Under the pieces are notes generated by a model. That model saw only the letters and a list, made by a program, of their open reading frames with translations. It made no database searches and was not told the origin of the DNA. The translations under genes and the position numbers were made by a program. From contig JADZFV010000568.1 in the NCBI GenBank assembly GCA_020854255.1, forward strand, positions 1-33,971: a stretch of DNA of 33,971 nucleotides. Direction: 5' to 3'. Source of the stretch: Candidatus Melainabacteria bacterium. Lineage in GTDB: Bacteria; Cyanobacteriota; Vampirovibrionia; Obscuribacterales; Obscuribacteraceae. Within the stretch, counting starts at the first letter, position 1, and each line of letters opens with the position of its first letter. Of the stretch, positions 24,410 through 32,288 are shown one piece after another.

Positions 24410-25081
24410 AGGCAACCTCCAGTTATGAAATGACGGACTAAAACTACGTATGTCTCACCAATACAAACGACGTAAAAATTGCTTTCGAATGCTCTCAATC
24501 GGCAAACAAAATTCCCCCGGCAGAATGACTCAAAGCACCGAGTTTTTTGGACCGGATGCCAACTACGTCAAACGACGGGTATCTATTTGTAGTCTCAGAA
24601 TATTACATGATCACTACTAATCTATTAATAATAAGCGCCGACCGGGTTGATTAATGGTTGCTAATGAACGCCCGATTCTTGCCGCAGTTGAATCTATACA
24701 GGATTAGCATTGACTCCGGAGGATACCAAGCGCAACGAGACTGGCTGACAGCTTTCTCCAGATCGCGCAAACACTGCGATGAATATCCGCCAGAAATACT
24801 GAAAAGTTTTCTCCTCATGATAAGCAAGTTCTAATAGCTGCATGCCTGTCTTCGTGGGGACGACGCCATGCTTCGCTGGGGCGAGCCATGGGGCGGGCCG
24901 GGCGAGTCCGTGCATCGCCCCTTCAATGGCGTAAGGAGGAAGATTAAGGACTTGGCATAAAACGAATCTCTTCCACTTGTATACTTGCAAATGTTTTGGG
25001 CGATGCTCGCAGGGTGATGCTCCACAGCCCGTCTAGCATTTACCTTCGCGCCTCGGACCATGCAAGTCAGGGACCAATCTT
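24410..25081. other. Long divergent intergenic region
   Basis: 672 bp between the aminotransferase and the MBOAT gene with no convincing coding sequence. 24416-24660 is A+T-richer (for example CTATTAATAATAAG at 24620-24633) and should hold the pyrimidine-cluster promoter. CTACGT with AAACGACG appears twice (24445-24473 and 24564-24579), a possible binding-site pair. 24855-24924 is G+C-rich and made of repeat units. AGGGA at 25069-25073 is the MBOAT ribosome site. Confidence 0.5.
24855..24924. repeat. GC-rich intergenic repeat block
   Basis: It contains GGGGACGACGCCATG and GGGGCGAGCCATGGGG in tandem, then a 27-bp unit (24898-24924) ending in CATCGCCCCTTC that matches 22083-22109 at 20 of 27 positions by eye. 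Base composition differs sharply from the flanks, and no frame through it looks like a real protein. Confidence 0.6.
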
Positions 25082-26665
25082 TTGATCTTCAGCAGCCTCC
25101 AATATTTGGTTTTTCTGCCGATAGTGGCCTTGCTTTACTGGCGCACCAAAGGTGGTGTGCGCCTGGCACTGATCGTCCTGGCCAGCTACTTCTTTTACAT
25201 GAGCTGGCTGCCTGTATATGGACTGCTGCTTCTGGGTCTGACCACAATCAATTTTGCCGTCGCTATAGCCATCGACAAGACTCGCCCAAAAGGCGAATCC
25301 ATTGATGACGCAGTCGATGCGTCGATAGCAGTCAAGTCCAAAGAAGCCAACTATACAAAACGAAAGTCACTCTTACACAAGAGCATTTTCGCCTTTGGTG
25401 TGATTGTCAACATCGGCACCCTCATCTATTACAAGTACGCCAACTTCCTGATTGAAAACTTAGTGGGCATTTACAACCTTGCCATCACACAGTCGCATGC
25501 CTTGCCGATCTTCAAGATTGCAGCCCCCCTGCCCTGGGACAAGCCAGTGCTCGCTGTTATTCTTCCGCTTGGAATTTCTTTTTTCATTTTCGAATTCATT
25601 CACTACCTGGTCGACGTGTACCGGGGCGATAAAGCGCTGCGCTCCTTTATGGAATTCGCCGCTTTCGCTTCTTTTTTCCCGTCGCAAATCGCTGGTCCGA
25701 TCAAGCGATATAAAGACTTCATGGAAAAACTGCGCCGCCCGGACCCTCTCACCTCAGCCCAGTTTACCGAAGGCGCCACACTTATTGTTCAAGGCTTGTT
25801 CAAAAAGGTAGCGATTGCAGATCCGCTCGGATTCATAATCGCCCACCCGTTTTCTACAAGCGCCGCGCTTTCGGCCTCCGATGCCTGGATTGCCGCCGCC
25901 GGTTTTTGCATTCAAGTTTATTGCGATTTCTCCGGCTACACCGACATCGGTCGTGGCTCCGCCCTCTGGCTGGGCATCAGGCTACCTGAAAATTTCGCTC
26001 TGCCGTTTTTCGCGCACGACCTGCTCGATTTCTGGCGCAGATGGCACATGTCGCTGTCAAACTGGCTGAGAGACTATGTCTACATTCCCATGGGCGGCAA
26101 TCGCATCGCCCTGCATTTGCAGTGGCGCAATCTCTTTCTCACCATGATCGCTTGCGGCATCTGGCACGGCGCCAGCTGGCATTACGTAATTTTCGGCGCC
26201 ATACAGGGCGTCGGTTTGTGCGTCAATAAAGAATGGCGGGCCCTTTTGCAGAGATCAAACAATCTGAGAAGAATTTGCGAATCGAAAGCCGGTCTTGTTT
26301 TTGCCAACCTTCTTCTTTTGTCTTTCGTCGTGCCTACTTACTCGATTTTCAGATCGCCTGATATCGCACATTCCATAAACATGCTCACCAGCATGCTGAA
26401 TTTCGGCGCTCCCTGCACACTGGCTGCAGCTATCGACAAATCCGGCGTTGTCTATATATCGTCGGTCTATTTCATTTTCTGGCTGGTCTCAGATCGCCTG
26501 ACAAAATCAGAGTTTTCCATGTCCGTGCTTAAAACGCTGGGGCTATCGGCAGACGGAAAAACCTTCGCCATGCCCGTTCGACTGGCGTCATGGACAGCCG
26601 CATGCGTCCTCATGATCGCAGCCAAGCCGACCGATGCAATTCCCTTTGTGTACTTCCAATTTTAG
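25082..26665 (+). CDS. MBOAT family O-acyltransferase (AlgI-like)
   Basis: A 527-residue polytopic membrane protein that passes acyl (usually acetyl) groups across the membrane to extracytoplasmic glycans. The N-terminus FSSLQYLVFLPIVALLYW is typical of AlgI/PatA/DltB-type MBOATs. Key motifs are FFPSQIAGPIKRYKDF, YCDFSGYTDIGRGSALWLGI, FWRRWHMSLSNWLRDYVYIPMGG (first conserved His) and CGIWHGASWHYVIFG (catalytic His). The start is TTG at 25082 with AGGGA 8 nt upstream; no later in-frame start keeps the first helix. The SGNH-like gene 9 bp downstream is the usual kind of partner, suggesting O-acetylation of an exopolysaccharide or cell-wall polymer. Confidence 0.92.
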   Translation: MIFSSLQYLVFLPIVALLYWRTKGGVRLALIVLASYFFYMSWLPVYGLLLLGLTTINFAVAIAIDKTRPKGESIDDAVDASIAVKSKEANYTKRKSLLHKSIFAFGVIVNIGTLIYYKYANFLIENLVGIYNLAITQSHALPIFKIAAPLPWDKPVLAVILPLGISFFIFEFIHYLVDVYRGDKALRSFMEFAAFASFFPSQIAGPIKRYKDFMEKLRRPDPLTSAQFTEGATLIVQGLFKKVAIADPLGFIIAHPFSTSAALSASDAWIAAAGFCIQVYCDFSGYTDIGRGSALWLGIRLPENFALPFFAHDLLDFWRRWHMSLSNWLRDYVYIPMGGNRIALHLQWRNLFLTMIACGIWHGASWHYVIFGAIQGVGLCVNKEWRALLQRSNNLRRICESKAGLVFANLLLLSFVVPTYSIFRSPDIAHSINMLTSMLNFGAPCTLAAAIDKSGVVYISSVYFIFWLVSDRLTKSEFSMSVLKTLGLSADGKTFAMPVRLASWTAACVLMIAAKPTDAIPFVYFQF

Positions 26666-26674
26666 TGGGGCGAA

Positions 26675-28240
26675 ATGACCAGTTCAGCACCGCCAAAAAT
26701 TGAAAAACCACTGGTCGGCAGGAACTTAGAGTCCTCAGTCGTCAAGACGAAACGCTCAGCTGTAGACTGGCTCGCCCTGGCGACAAAAATTATTGCCTGG
26801 CAGATAGCGGCGATTTTGGTAGTAGAGTTTACGCTCGCCCTGGCCGGACTCGGCGAAGAAGAAATCTTCAAGCTCGATCCCAGATATGGCTTCGTGCACA
26901 TGAACAATAAGCACATCACCTGGCGCTCTGAGGGCTATTCCAAATCATTTTTCGGACCGGACGGCATGCGCGAAGCCGGTCTGACCATTCAAAAACCCGC
27001 CGGTGTTTTCCGCGTCGCGCTGCTGGGTGACTCAATTGTCGAATCTCTGCAAGTGCCTTTCGAGCAAACATTCGGTCAGGTTTTAGAAAAATCGATCAAG
27101 AAAACCGCTCACGGCAAAGAACTGCAGGTGCTCAACTTCGGCAACTCAGGCTATTCGACGGCACAGGAATATCTTCAATTAAAGAACAAGGTACTCAAGT
27201 ACAATCCTGACGCTGTTATCGTTTTCTACAATCATCGCGACATTTTTGAAAATTGGGCGCCACCCGATCAGACCCTTACAAATGTGCGCCCATATGCTCT
27301 GCACCTCCCCAACCAGCCGCTCACAATCGACAACTCATCGGTCATTCAATGGATGAAGTCGCCGCGCGGCAAATTCCTCACATCAATAGAATGGATAAGA
27401 GAACACAGTCGCATCTGGGGACTGATCGCCGCTTGGGAAACTCAAGCGAGTTTTCACGACCCCGTATATCGGTCTGTGGTCGGCTTCTTCACGTCGCCTG
27501 TCAAAACAGTGAAAGCCTGCGTCGCGTCGCTTTCCACAGTTACTCCAGAAGCAATTCTTGACTCAGTTACGCAAACATTTAAGTCAAAATCAAAGTCGGC
27601 TTCGTTTTCCATCCAATTTATTGATGATAAGAAAAAGGATGCAACAGAGCGCGCAGAAAGGAAGACAGACGGCAAGCAGGAGGAGACGGCGAAGTCGCCA
27701 ACCGCTGTTGCAACCGGCGAAAGCGATAGCAAGCCCGATCACAGCAAAGACAAGCTAGACGCAGCTAAAGCCTCCTACATTCTGGATGCACCTTCACTGA
27801 AAGATTTCCCGGCGGCCAGAGTCGAATCTGAAGAAGAGCAAAAAGCACTTGATGCAAAAGCCGCTGAAATCAAAGCAAAAGACAATTACCTGAACTTGAT
27901 GTTCAAAACACTCAGATCGGTTCTCTCGGAGATGGACAAGGACTGCAAATCACACAACGCACAATTTGCAGTAGCGATCGCTCCCAGCAAATTGGCGCTG
28001 GTGGAGAAAGGCGAGTCACTTGGACTCATGGATCTGTCATACGACAAAGAAATCGCCGTCGTAAGAGAGTTTTGCCAATCCGAAAAGATTCCCTTTGCCG
28101 ATATGCAGCAAAACCTTCAAGCAATGCCTGGCGATCAAGCCGCCAAGCTTTTCTATTCAATGCACCTGACCAAACAAGGGCATGATTACGTCGTCTCTGA
28201 GTCCCAAAAGCTGTTCAAGACTTTGCTGGGCTCTCGCTGA
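26675..28240 (+). CDS. SGNH/GDSL-like membrane-anchored protein, MBOAT partner
   Basis: 521 residues. One N-terminal membrane helix (about 33-58, DWLALATKIIAWQIAAILVVEF) anchors an extracytoplasmic SGNH-hydrolase domain. Block I is VALLGDSIVES with Ser120, block II is LNFGNSGYST, block III is VFYNHRD, and the C-terminal His is His497 in MHLTKQGHDYV. The position three before this His, normally the catalytic Asp of DxxH, is Tyr494. A charged Lys/Glu/Ser-rich insertion (about residues 310-385) interrupts the domain. By analogy with AlgJ/AlgX and PatB it would transfer or remove acetyl groups delivered by the MBOAT. The ATG lies 9 bp after the MBOAT stop. Confidence 0.82.
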   Translation: MTSSAPPKIEKPLVGRNLESSVVKTKRSAVDWLALATKIIAWQIAAILVVEFTLALAGLGEEEIFKLDPRYGFVHMNNKHITWRSEGYSKSFFGPDGMREAGLTIQKPAGVFRVALLGDSIVESLQVPFEQTFGQVLEKSIKKTAHGKELQVLNFGNSGYSTAQEYLQLKNKVLKYNPDAVIVFYNHRDIFENWAPPDQTLTNVRPYALHLPNQPLTIDNSSVIQWMKSPRGKFLTSIEWIREHSRIWGLIAAWETQASFHDPVYRSVVGFFTSPVKTVKACVASLSTVTPEAILDSVTQTFKSKSKSASFSIQFIDDKKKDATERAERKTDGKQEETAKSPTAVATGESDSKPDHSKDKLDAAKASYILDAPSLKDFPAARVESEEEQKALDAKAAEIKAKDNYLNLMFKTLRSVLSEMDKDCKSHNAQFAVAIAPSKLALVEKGESLGLMDLSYDKEIAVVREFCQSEKIPFADMQQNLQAMPGDQAAKLFYSMHLTKQGHDYVVSESQKLFKTLLGSR

Positions 28241-28244
28241 AAAT

Positions 28245-31200
28245 CTAAAAGATCATCCAGTCGAGGTCTTTCCCGGCGGGCATCTGCAGCGGAGTATATA
28301 GAGTCAGGCTGGCGTCTTTAATGACCAAGACTTCGTGCACGGCTTTCTTCTTATTCAGTACCAATTCGTCAGTTGGAAACGGCGACGCCATGACGTTTAC
28401 CGCTAGATTTTTCATGCCGAGCATGTGCCCGGGCACAACATAAGAGGCGTGGAATCTGCGCAAACCGATATCGCAACTGACCGCTGTCGGCTGCCACGGC
28501 GACGTGAATTTCTCAAGCTCGCCTTTGTCATTTTCACCTTCAAAAATTACTGTGATTGGTCCGGATTGCCGCTTGCGATCGGACTTTACCTGGCATCCAA
28601 AATCAATTATCGATCCTTTCTTGACCGTGTCCGGAAGTTTTTGACTCTCTTTGAACAACATGTAGGTTGTCGGATCGCCACCATCCACGGTGATATCCTC
28701 CAGGCGTTTTCCGATTGTGGTCGGCGCGCAATCTTCAAACTGGGCAGGCGAAAGCGAAGTCAGCTTTGGATACTCCGCCTCAGGAGCAGATCCTGCCCTG
28801 GAAGCAGGTTCTGCCTTCGCTGCCGGCTTTCCAGGCTCCAGCTGCTTATCGGATTGGCTTTCCTCCGCCGGGCCGCTCGGCGGCAGGGAAGTAACCCTGG
28901 CAGCGCTGCGGGGCATAGCAAAGCGAATTCTATAGGCGCCTGTTTGCAGACCTGGTTCTGTTGAAAGGTCTTTGGTCTCACTGACTCGTACAAACCACAG
29001 CGCCGGGTTTGCAACTTTGCACAAGCCCTGCGTCAACTGATAGATGCGCGTATCTCGTGTGTCATACGTGGCAAAACCGCGCGTCCAGGAAAAGAGAGCG
29101 AATGACGGCAAATGAAGCTCATCTGCTTCCGCACTGGCAAAGTAGTCTCCATAGACGCGAACCGCCAAGGGTGACTCACCAAGGGAAAAGCCAATTGCAA
29201 TTTCATTCTGCTCTCCCGCCTTTAACAACCCGCGAGGAATTGGAATCGCCCACCACTGCCGAAACGAACGCCAGTCTCTGGTCATGGCGCTGCCTTGCAT
29301 GTTAAAAATTGTGGGAATGTCGCCCTCTCTACCGAGCACCTGATGCCACGGCAAAGCTACTGTCCTCCACGTGACACGATTGACCGTCAGTGTCACAGCG
29401 GGCTGGCCCATTTCATGCTGCCAATCAACAAGCAGAAAAATTGTATTGAGAGGATCAAGAGCGTTTTCACCTTTCGTCTCGCTCAGCCAGCTTGCAAGCT
29501 CTCGCTGCTCTGGAATAGTCGCGTCCTGAGAGAATGTCTGCATTTGCGTCCTCACATCGCAAAACCACTCCCCCCTGCTCGAATCAAAATGCGCAGCCGA
29601 GAACCAGCTAATCGAGACAAAAGCAAAGCAGAGCAAGATGACAACTCGTGATTGCGGCATGACAGGCGAGCCCTTGCAGGCGGCAAGACCGCGAATGCAA
29701 ATATGGGCAAGCAAAAACCAGCATGCCACAATCGCCAGATCTTCAAGAAAGCGCGCAGTAAAAATTCCCATGTTGGGAAAATTTTGCAGCAGTATCGGCG
29801 CACAAGAGGGGCGCCCTTCAAGCAAACCGAAAAATACGGCACTTGAAGCCGAGAGTAAAAGCAATGAAAAAAAGGCGCCCTGCCTGAATAGCGCCACAAG
29901 CGCGACTGCGGCAAACAGGCAGACAAAAGGCATGGCTGTTATGGCATAACGCGAGATCGGCTCAAAGGCGATATACAAGAAATGAATCAATATTATCAGT
30001 AATGATGACGTGGTCACGAAGGTCAATGCCACCGATCGCTCGGCACGTACTTTTGAGCCGGCCAGGCAAATGCCGATGAAGGCAAAAAACAAAAGCATGC
30101 CATGCCAGATGTTTTGCTTTTCAAAACTCACGCCGAAGAAAGGATAGCGAAATTCATTCCAGCCGCCGGCCCAGAGCCGGGGCAGTTTTTTGAATTCCAG
30201 AGCCAGCATTTCCAGCGGTTTTTTTTGCAGGCTGTCGAAAATCCCGTCGACCACAGTATCCAGTTTGCCGGTAAATCCAGGCACGATCGGCCAGGTTTTC
30301 CACCCGTCGGCGACGATTTGATTGCCGACAAACAAGTTGTAAGCCGGCGCACGGCTGAGCAAGAGAGTCGGCTTGCCGAGAGACTTTGTTGTGATCTCTG
30401 TCCATGGATAAAAAATCATGCAGGCGCCAAGGGCGGAAAGCAAGAGAGCTGTTAGACGCCTCTTACCACACCAAATTTGATACCAGGGTGTGGCGGAGCT
30501 GGAAGAAGCCAGCCATTCTGAAAAGAAAAGAGAAACAACAATCGCGGCCAGAACCAGAACAAATAAAGGTCTCACCAGAGCGACAGAGGCCGCAAGAAGA
30601 CCCAAAAGAATGGCAACGCCACCCAATGTGACAGGTTTCAGTTTGCCGAAGCGAGCCAAAAGAAGAGTAGATAAAAGCGCCAGCACAAGAAAATATGCCA
30701 CCGTTTCACTGTAAGCTCTGGCCAGGTTGATCGAAGCGGCCGGGTAGAGAGCAAACAGAAGAGCGGCTGCAGCTCCTGCTTTGCGACCGAAGGTACGGCT
30801 GCCCAGAAAGTAAATCAAAAGGCAACTGCAGACATCTACGCAGGCATTGGCCAGACCGATCTGCAGCGAATAATTTTCGAATTGCACCTTTGCCAGTGAA
30901 GCAAAGCCGAAGAGCGAAGCCAGAAGAGCCAGGTAAGCCGGATATATAGGACCGTCAAGAATGATCCGGACAGGCAGCTCGAGAGAAAGGAAAGTATTGC
31001 CACTTTCAGGCGAAATCGGTGTGGTCAAGGTCATCTGTTGAAGGAGCGAATTCCAGTCGCTAAAGGAGGCAATTGCTTTGGCCAGGAGAGCGCCGGTCGT
31101 CAGGTAGTAAAAGGCATCGCCAAATTGGCAGACTCGATGCTCGGATTGGCAAAGATAGGCGGCTCTGACGCTGAAAGCAAAAATAAAGAGAATTAGCGGA

Positions 31201-31289
31201 AAAATGTTCGGCTGTGTTAACCAGGCGAAAAATTTTGCCGAGTACAGCCTGCCTGCCTGCTGTTGAATGCTCTCGAGAAGCCTTATCAA
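28245..31289 (-). CDS. Large GT-C membrane glycosyltransferase (PMT_2-like)
   Basis: 1014 residues. The N-terminal roughly 550 residues are multi-pass membrane: a first helix (IFPLILFIFAFSVRAAYL), then FGDAFYYLTTGALLAKAIA with an acidic first-loop residue, LDGPIYPAYLALLASLFG, and AAAALLFALYPAASINLARAYSETVAYFLVLALLS, the pattern of PMT/ArnT-like enzymes. The C-terminal roughly 450 residues are soluble, with beta-rich segments and a Pro/Ala/Glu/Ser linker (about 800-850). The substrate is unknown. Its architecture parallels the gene at 50-2572. The start is TTG at 31289 with GGAG 9 nt upstream. It converges with the SGNH gene (4-bp gap), so it may belong to the same surface-glycan function though not the same transcript. 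Confidence 0.75.
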   Translation of the reverse strand: MIRLLESIQQQAGRLYSAKFFAWLTQPNIFPLILFIFAFSVRAAYLCQSEHRVCQFGDAFYYLTTGALLAKAIASFSDWNSLLQQMTLTTPISPESGNTFLSLELPVRIILDGPIYPAYLALLASLFGFASLAKVQFENYSLQIGLANACVDVCSCLLIYFLGSRTFGRKAGAAAALLFALYPAASINLARAYSETVAYFLVLALLSTLLLARFGKLKPVTLGGVAILLGLLAASVALVRPLFVLVLAAIVVSLFFSEWLASSSSATPWYQIWCGKRRLTALLLSALGACMIFYPWTEITTKSLGKPTLLLSRAPAYNLFVGNQIVADGWKTWPIVPGFTGKLDTVVDGIFDSLQKKPLEMLALEFKKLPRLWAGGWNEFRYPFFGVSFEKQNIWHGMLLFFAFIGICLAGSKVRAERSVALTFVTTSSLLIILIHFLYIAFEPISRYAITAMPFVCLFAAVALVALFRQGAFFSLLLLSASSAVFFGLLEGRPSCAPILLQNFPNMGIFTARFLEDLAIVACWFLLAHICIRGLAACKGSPVMPQSRVVILLCFAFVSISWFSAAHFDSSRGEWFCDVRTQMQTFSQDATIPEQRELASWLSETKGENALDPLNTIFLLVDWQHEMGQPAVTLTVNRVTWRTVALPWHQVLGREGDIPTIFNMQGSAMTRDWRSFRQWWAIPIPRGLLKAGEQNEIAIGFSLGESPLAVRVYGDYFASAEADELHLPSFALFSWTRGFATYDTRDTRIYQLTQGLCKVANPALWFVRVSETKDLSTEPGLQTGAYRIRFAMPRSAARVTSLPPSGPAEESQSDKQLEPGKPAAKAEPASRAGSAPEAEYPKLTSLSPAQFEDCAPTTIGKRLEDITVDGGDPTTYMLFKESQKLPDTVKKGSIIDFGCQVKSDRKRQSGPITVIFEGENDKGELEKFTSPWQPTAVSCDIGLRRFHASYVVPGHMLGMKNLAVNVMASPFPTDELVLNKKKAVHEVLVIKDASLTLYTPLQMPAGKDLDWMIF

Positions 31290-31343
31290 CTAGTTATTCT
31301 CCAAGTTTGACGCTCAATATGTGAATGGTGGAAATCAGTGTTC

Positions 31344-31373
31344 TTGACACGCAGTCACGGTGGTTGATACGAT
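31344..31373 (+). promoter_or_regulatory. Promoter of the tRNA-Lys gene
   Basis: TTGACA (31344-31349, full consensus), 18-bp spacer, TACGAT (31368-31373, 4 of 6). The -10 ends 17 bp before the mature tRNA 5' end, so the primary transcript would have a short leader removed by RNase P. Confidence 0.6.
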
Positions 31374-31390
31374 GGGCTTTCGCTTGCTGT

Positions 31391-31463
31391 GCGTCCGTAG
31401 CTCAGCTGGTAGAGCACTCGGCTTTTAACCGATTGGTCGTGCGTTCGAGTCGCACCGGACGCA
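31391..31463 (+). tRNA. trnK: tRNA-Lys (anticodon UUU)
   Basis: A 73-nt cloverleaf. Acceptor stem GCGTCCG/CGGACGC pairs at all 7 positions; D arm is GCTC-AGCTGGTA-GAGC; anticodon arm is CTCGG-CTTTTAA-CCGAT with TTT at positions 34-36; variable loop is TGGTC; T arm is GTGCG-TTCGAGT-CGCAC, 5 perfect pairs; discriminator is A. CCA is not encoded. Pair 27-43 is C against T, a mismatch at the top of the anticodon stem. Confidence 0.97.
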
Positions 31464-31540
31464 AATTACTAAACATGACAGCTTATTTAACCGCCTGAAA
31501 GGGAGACGTCGCGCGTCACCCGAGCATAACTGGGCGAGGC

Positions 31541-31566
31541 TGTGTGCCTTTCGCGCACAACTTTTG
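31541..31566 (+). terminator. Possible terminator downstream of tRNA-Lys
   Basis: Stem TGTGTGC/GCGCACA (7 bp, one G-U) with loop CTTTC, then ACTTTT. The T-run is short and the hairpin is 78 nt past the tRNA, so this is tentative. Confidence 0.35.
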
Positions 31567-31603
31567 ACGCTTTGGCAAGAGCGCACGGCCTTCAGCATCG
31601 CCA

Positions 31604-32065
31604 TTACCAGGGGAAGTTGACGCGAAAGTAGAGGGGCACTCCGCCTGTAGTCAGTCCCTGCGTGAAATCAAGCACGCCCACTTGCACACCCCGGTCGTCG
31701 AACGAATGGGGATACAAATAAAGAGCAGCCGAAAACTGGCTTACGGAGCCGCGCGGCGACTCACCGGGTCCCAGAGAGAAAACGGCTTCCAGCCCGCGAG
31801 GAGAGCGAATCGGGGCGCTCAGCTCGAAATATTTCTCGAGCAAAACCTCATCACCGTAGGGCGGCGGCTCTTCATAGTCGATAGGTTCGCTGTGAGTGGT
31901 CCATTGCCACAGAACATCGTCCGTCCCTGACCGTTTCAGGGTGACGTTAAGCCTGGGAAACCAGTGATCCGACCCGCCTGATTCGCGATAAACGCTCAGT
32001 CTTCCGCGCGTCAGCAAAGGTCGGTCGATTAGCAACTGCCTTCCTTGGGCGTCAATCTCATCCAT
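31604..32065 (-). CDS. Hypothetical protein, probably beta-rich
   Basis: 153 residues, no signal peptide, no membrane helix, no family I recognise. Alternating hydrophobic/polar segments (GRLSVYRESGGSDHWFPRLNVTLKRSG, FSAALYLYPHSFDDRG, GVPLYFRVNFPW) suggest a compact beta-sandwich. The ATG at 32065 is chosen because AAGGGAG lies 7 nt upstream. A longer version from the ATG at 32179 has no ribosome site and adds 38 residues with little conserved look. It lies between tRNA-Lys and the divergently transcribed LRR-DUF4240 gene, 223 bp away. Confidence 0.6.
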   Translation of the reverse strand: MDEIDAQGRQLLIDRPLLTRGRLSVYRESGGSDHWFPRLNVTLKRSGTDDVLWQWTTHSEPIDYEEPPPYGDEVLLEKYFELSAPIRSPRGLEAVFSLGPGESPRGSVSQFSAALYLYPHSFDDRGVQVGVLDFTQGLTTGGVPLYFRVNFPW

Positions 32066-32288
32066 CTCAAGTCTCCCTTCTCTTGCCTGTACGGGCGTTG
32101 CCGTGCTCAGCTCGTACTTTATTAGAATCTTGCTTATAAGAGGTGTAGCATAGCACCCGGCACTTTTCTTAGACGACATTTAGTTAGGCGTTTTATCTAC
32201 GGACTTGGCAATCTTCTTTGAAACAGAATTTTGAGAATCAATTTTTTCCCGCAAAGTTTTTTGCGCCAACATATCGGATAATTTATCG

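Noticed and set aside
24694-25061. Two - strand open frames (98 and 76 codons) in the long intergenic region
   Set aside because: Both run through the GC-rich repeat block, have odd composition (Pro/Arg/Ser-rich), no ribosome site and no recognisable domain; the repeat explains the open frames.
31490-31560. Possible c-di-GMP or other riboswitch between tRNA-Lys and the next gene
   Set aside because: The conserved GCAAA and receptor motifs of the c-di-GMP class are absent, and the stretch is not upstream of a gene on the matching strand.
32250-32265. Hairpin CGCAAA-GTTT-TTTGCG as a terminator
   Set aside because: No T-run follows it on either strand, and it lies in a divergent promoter region.
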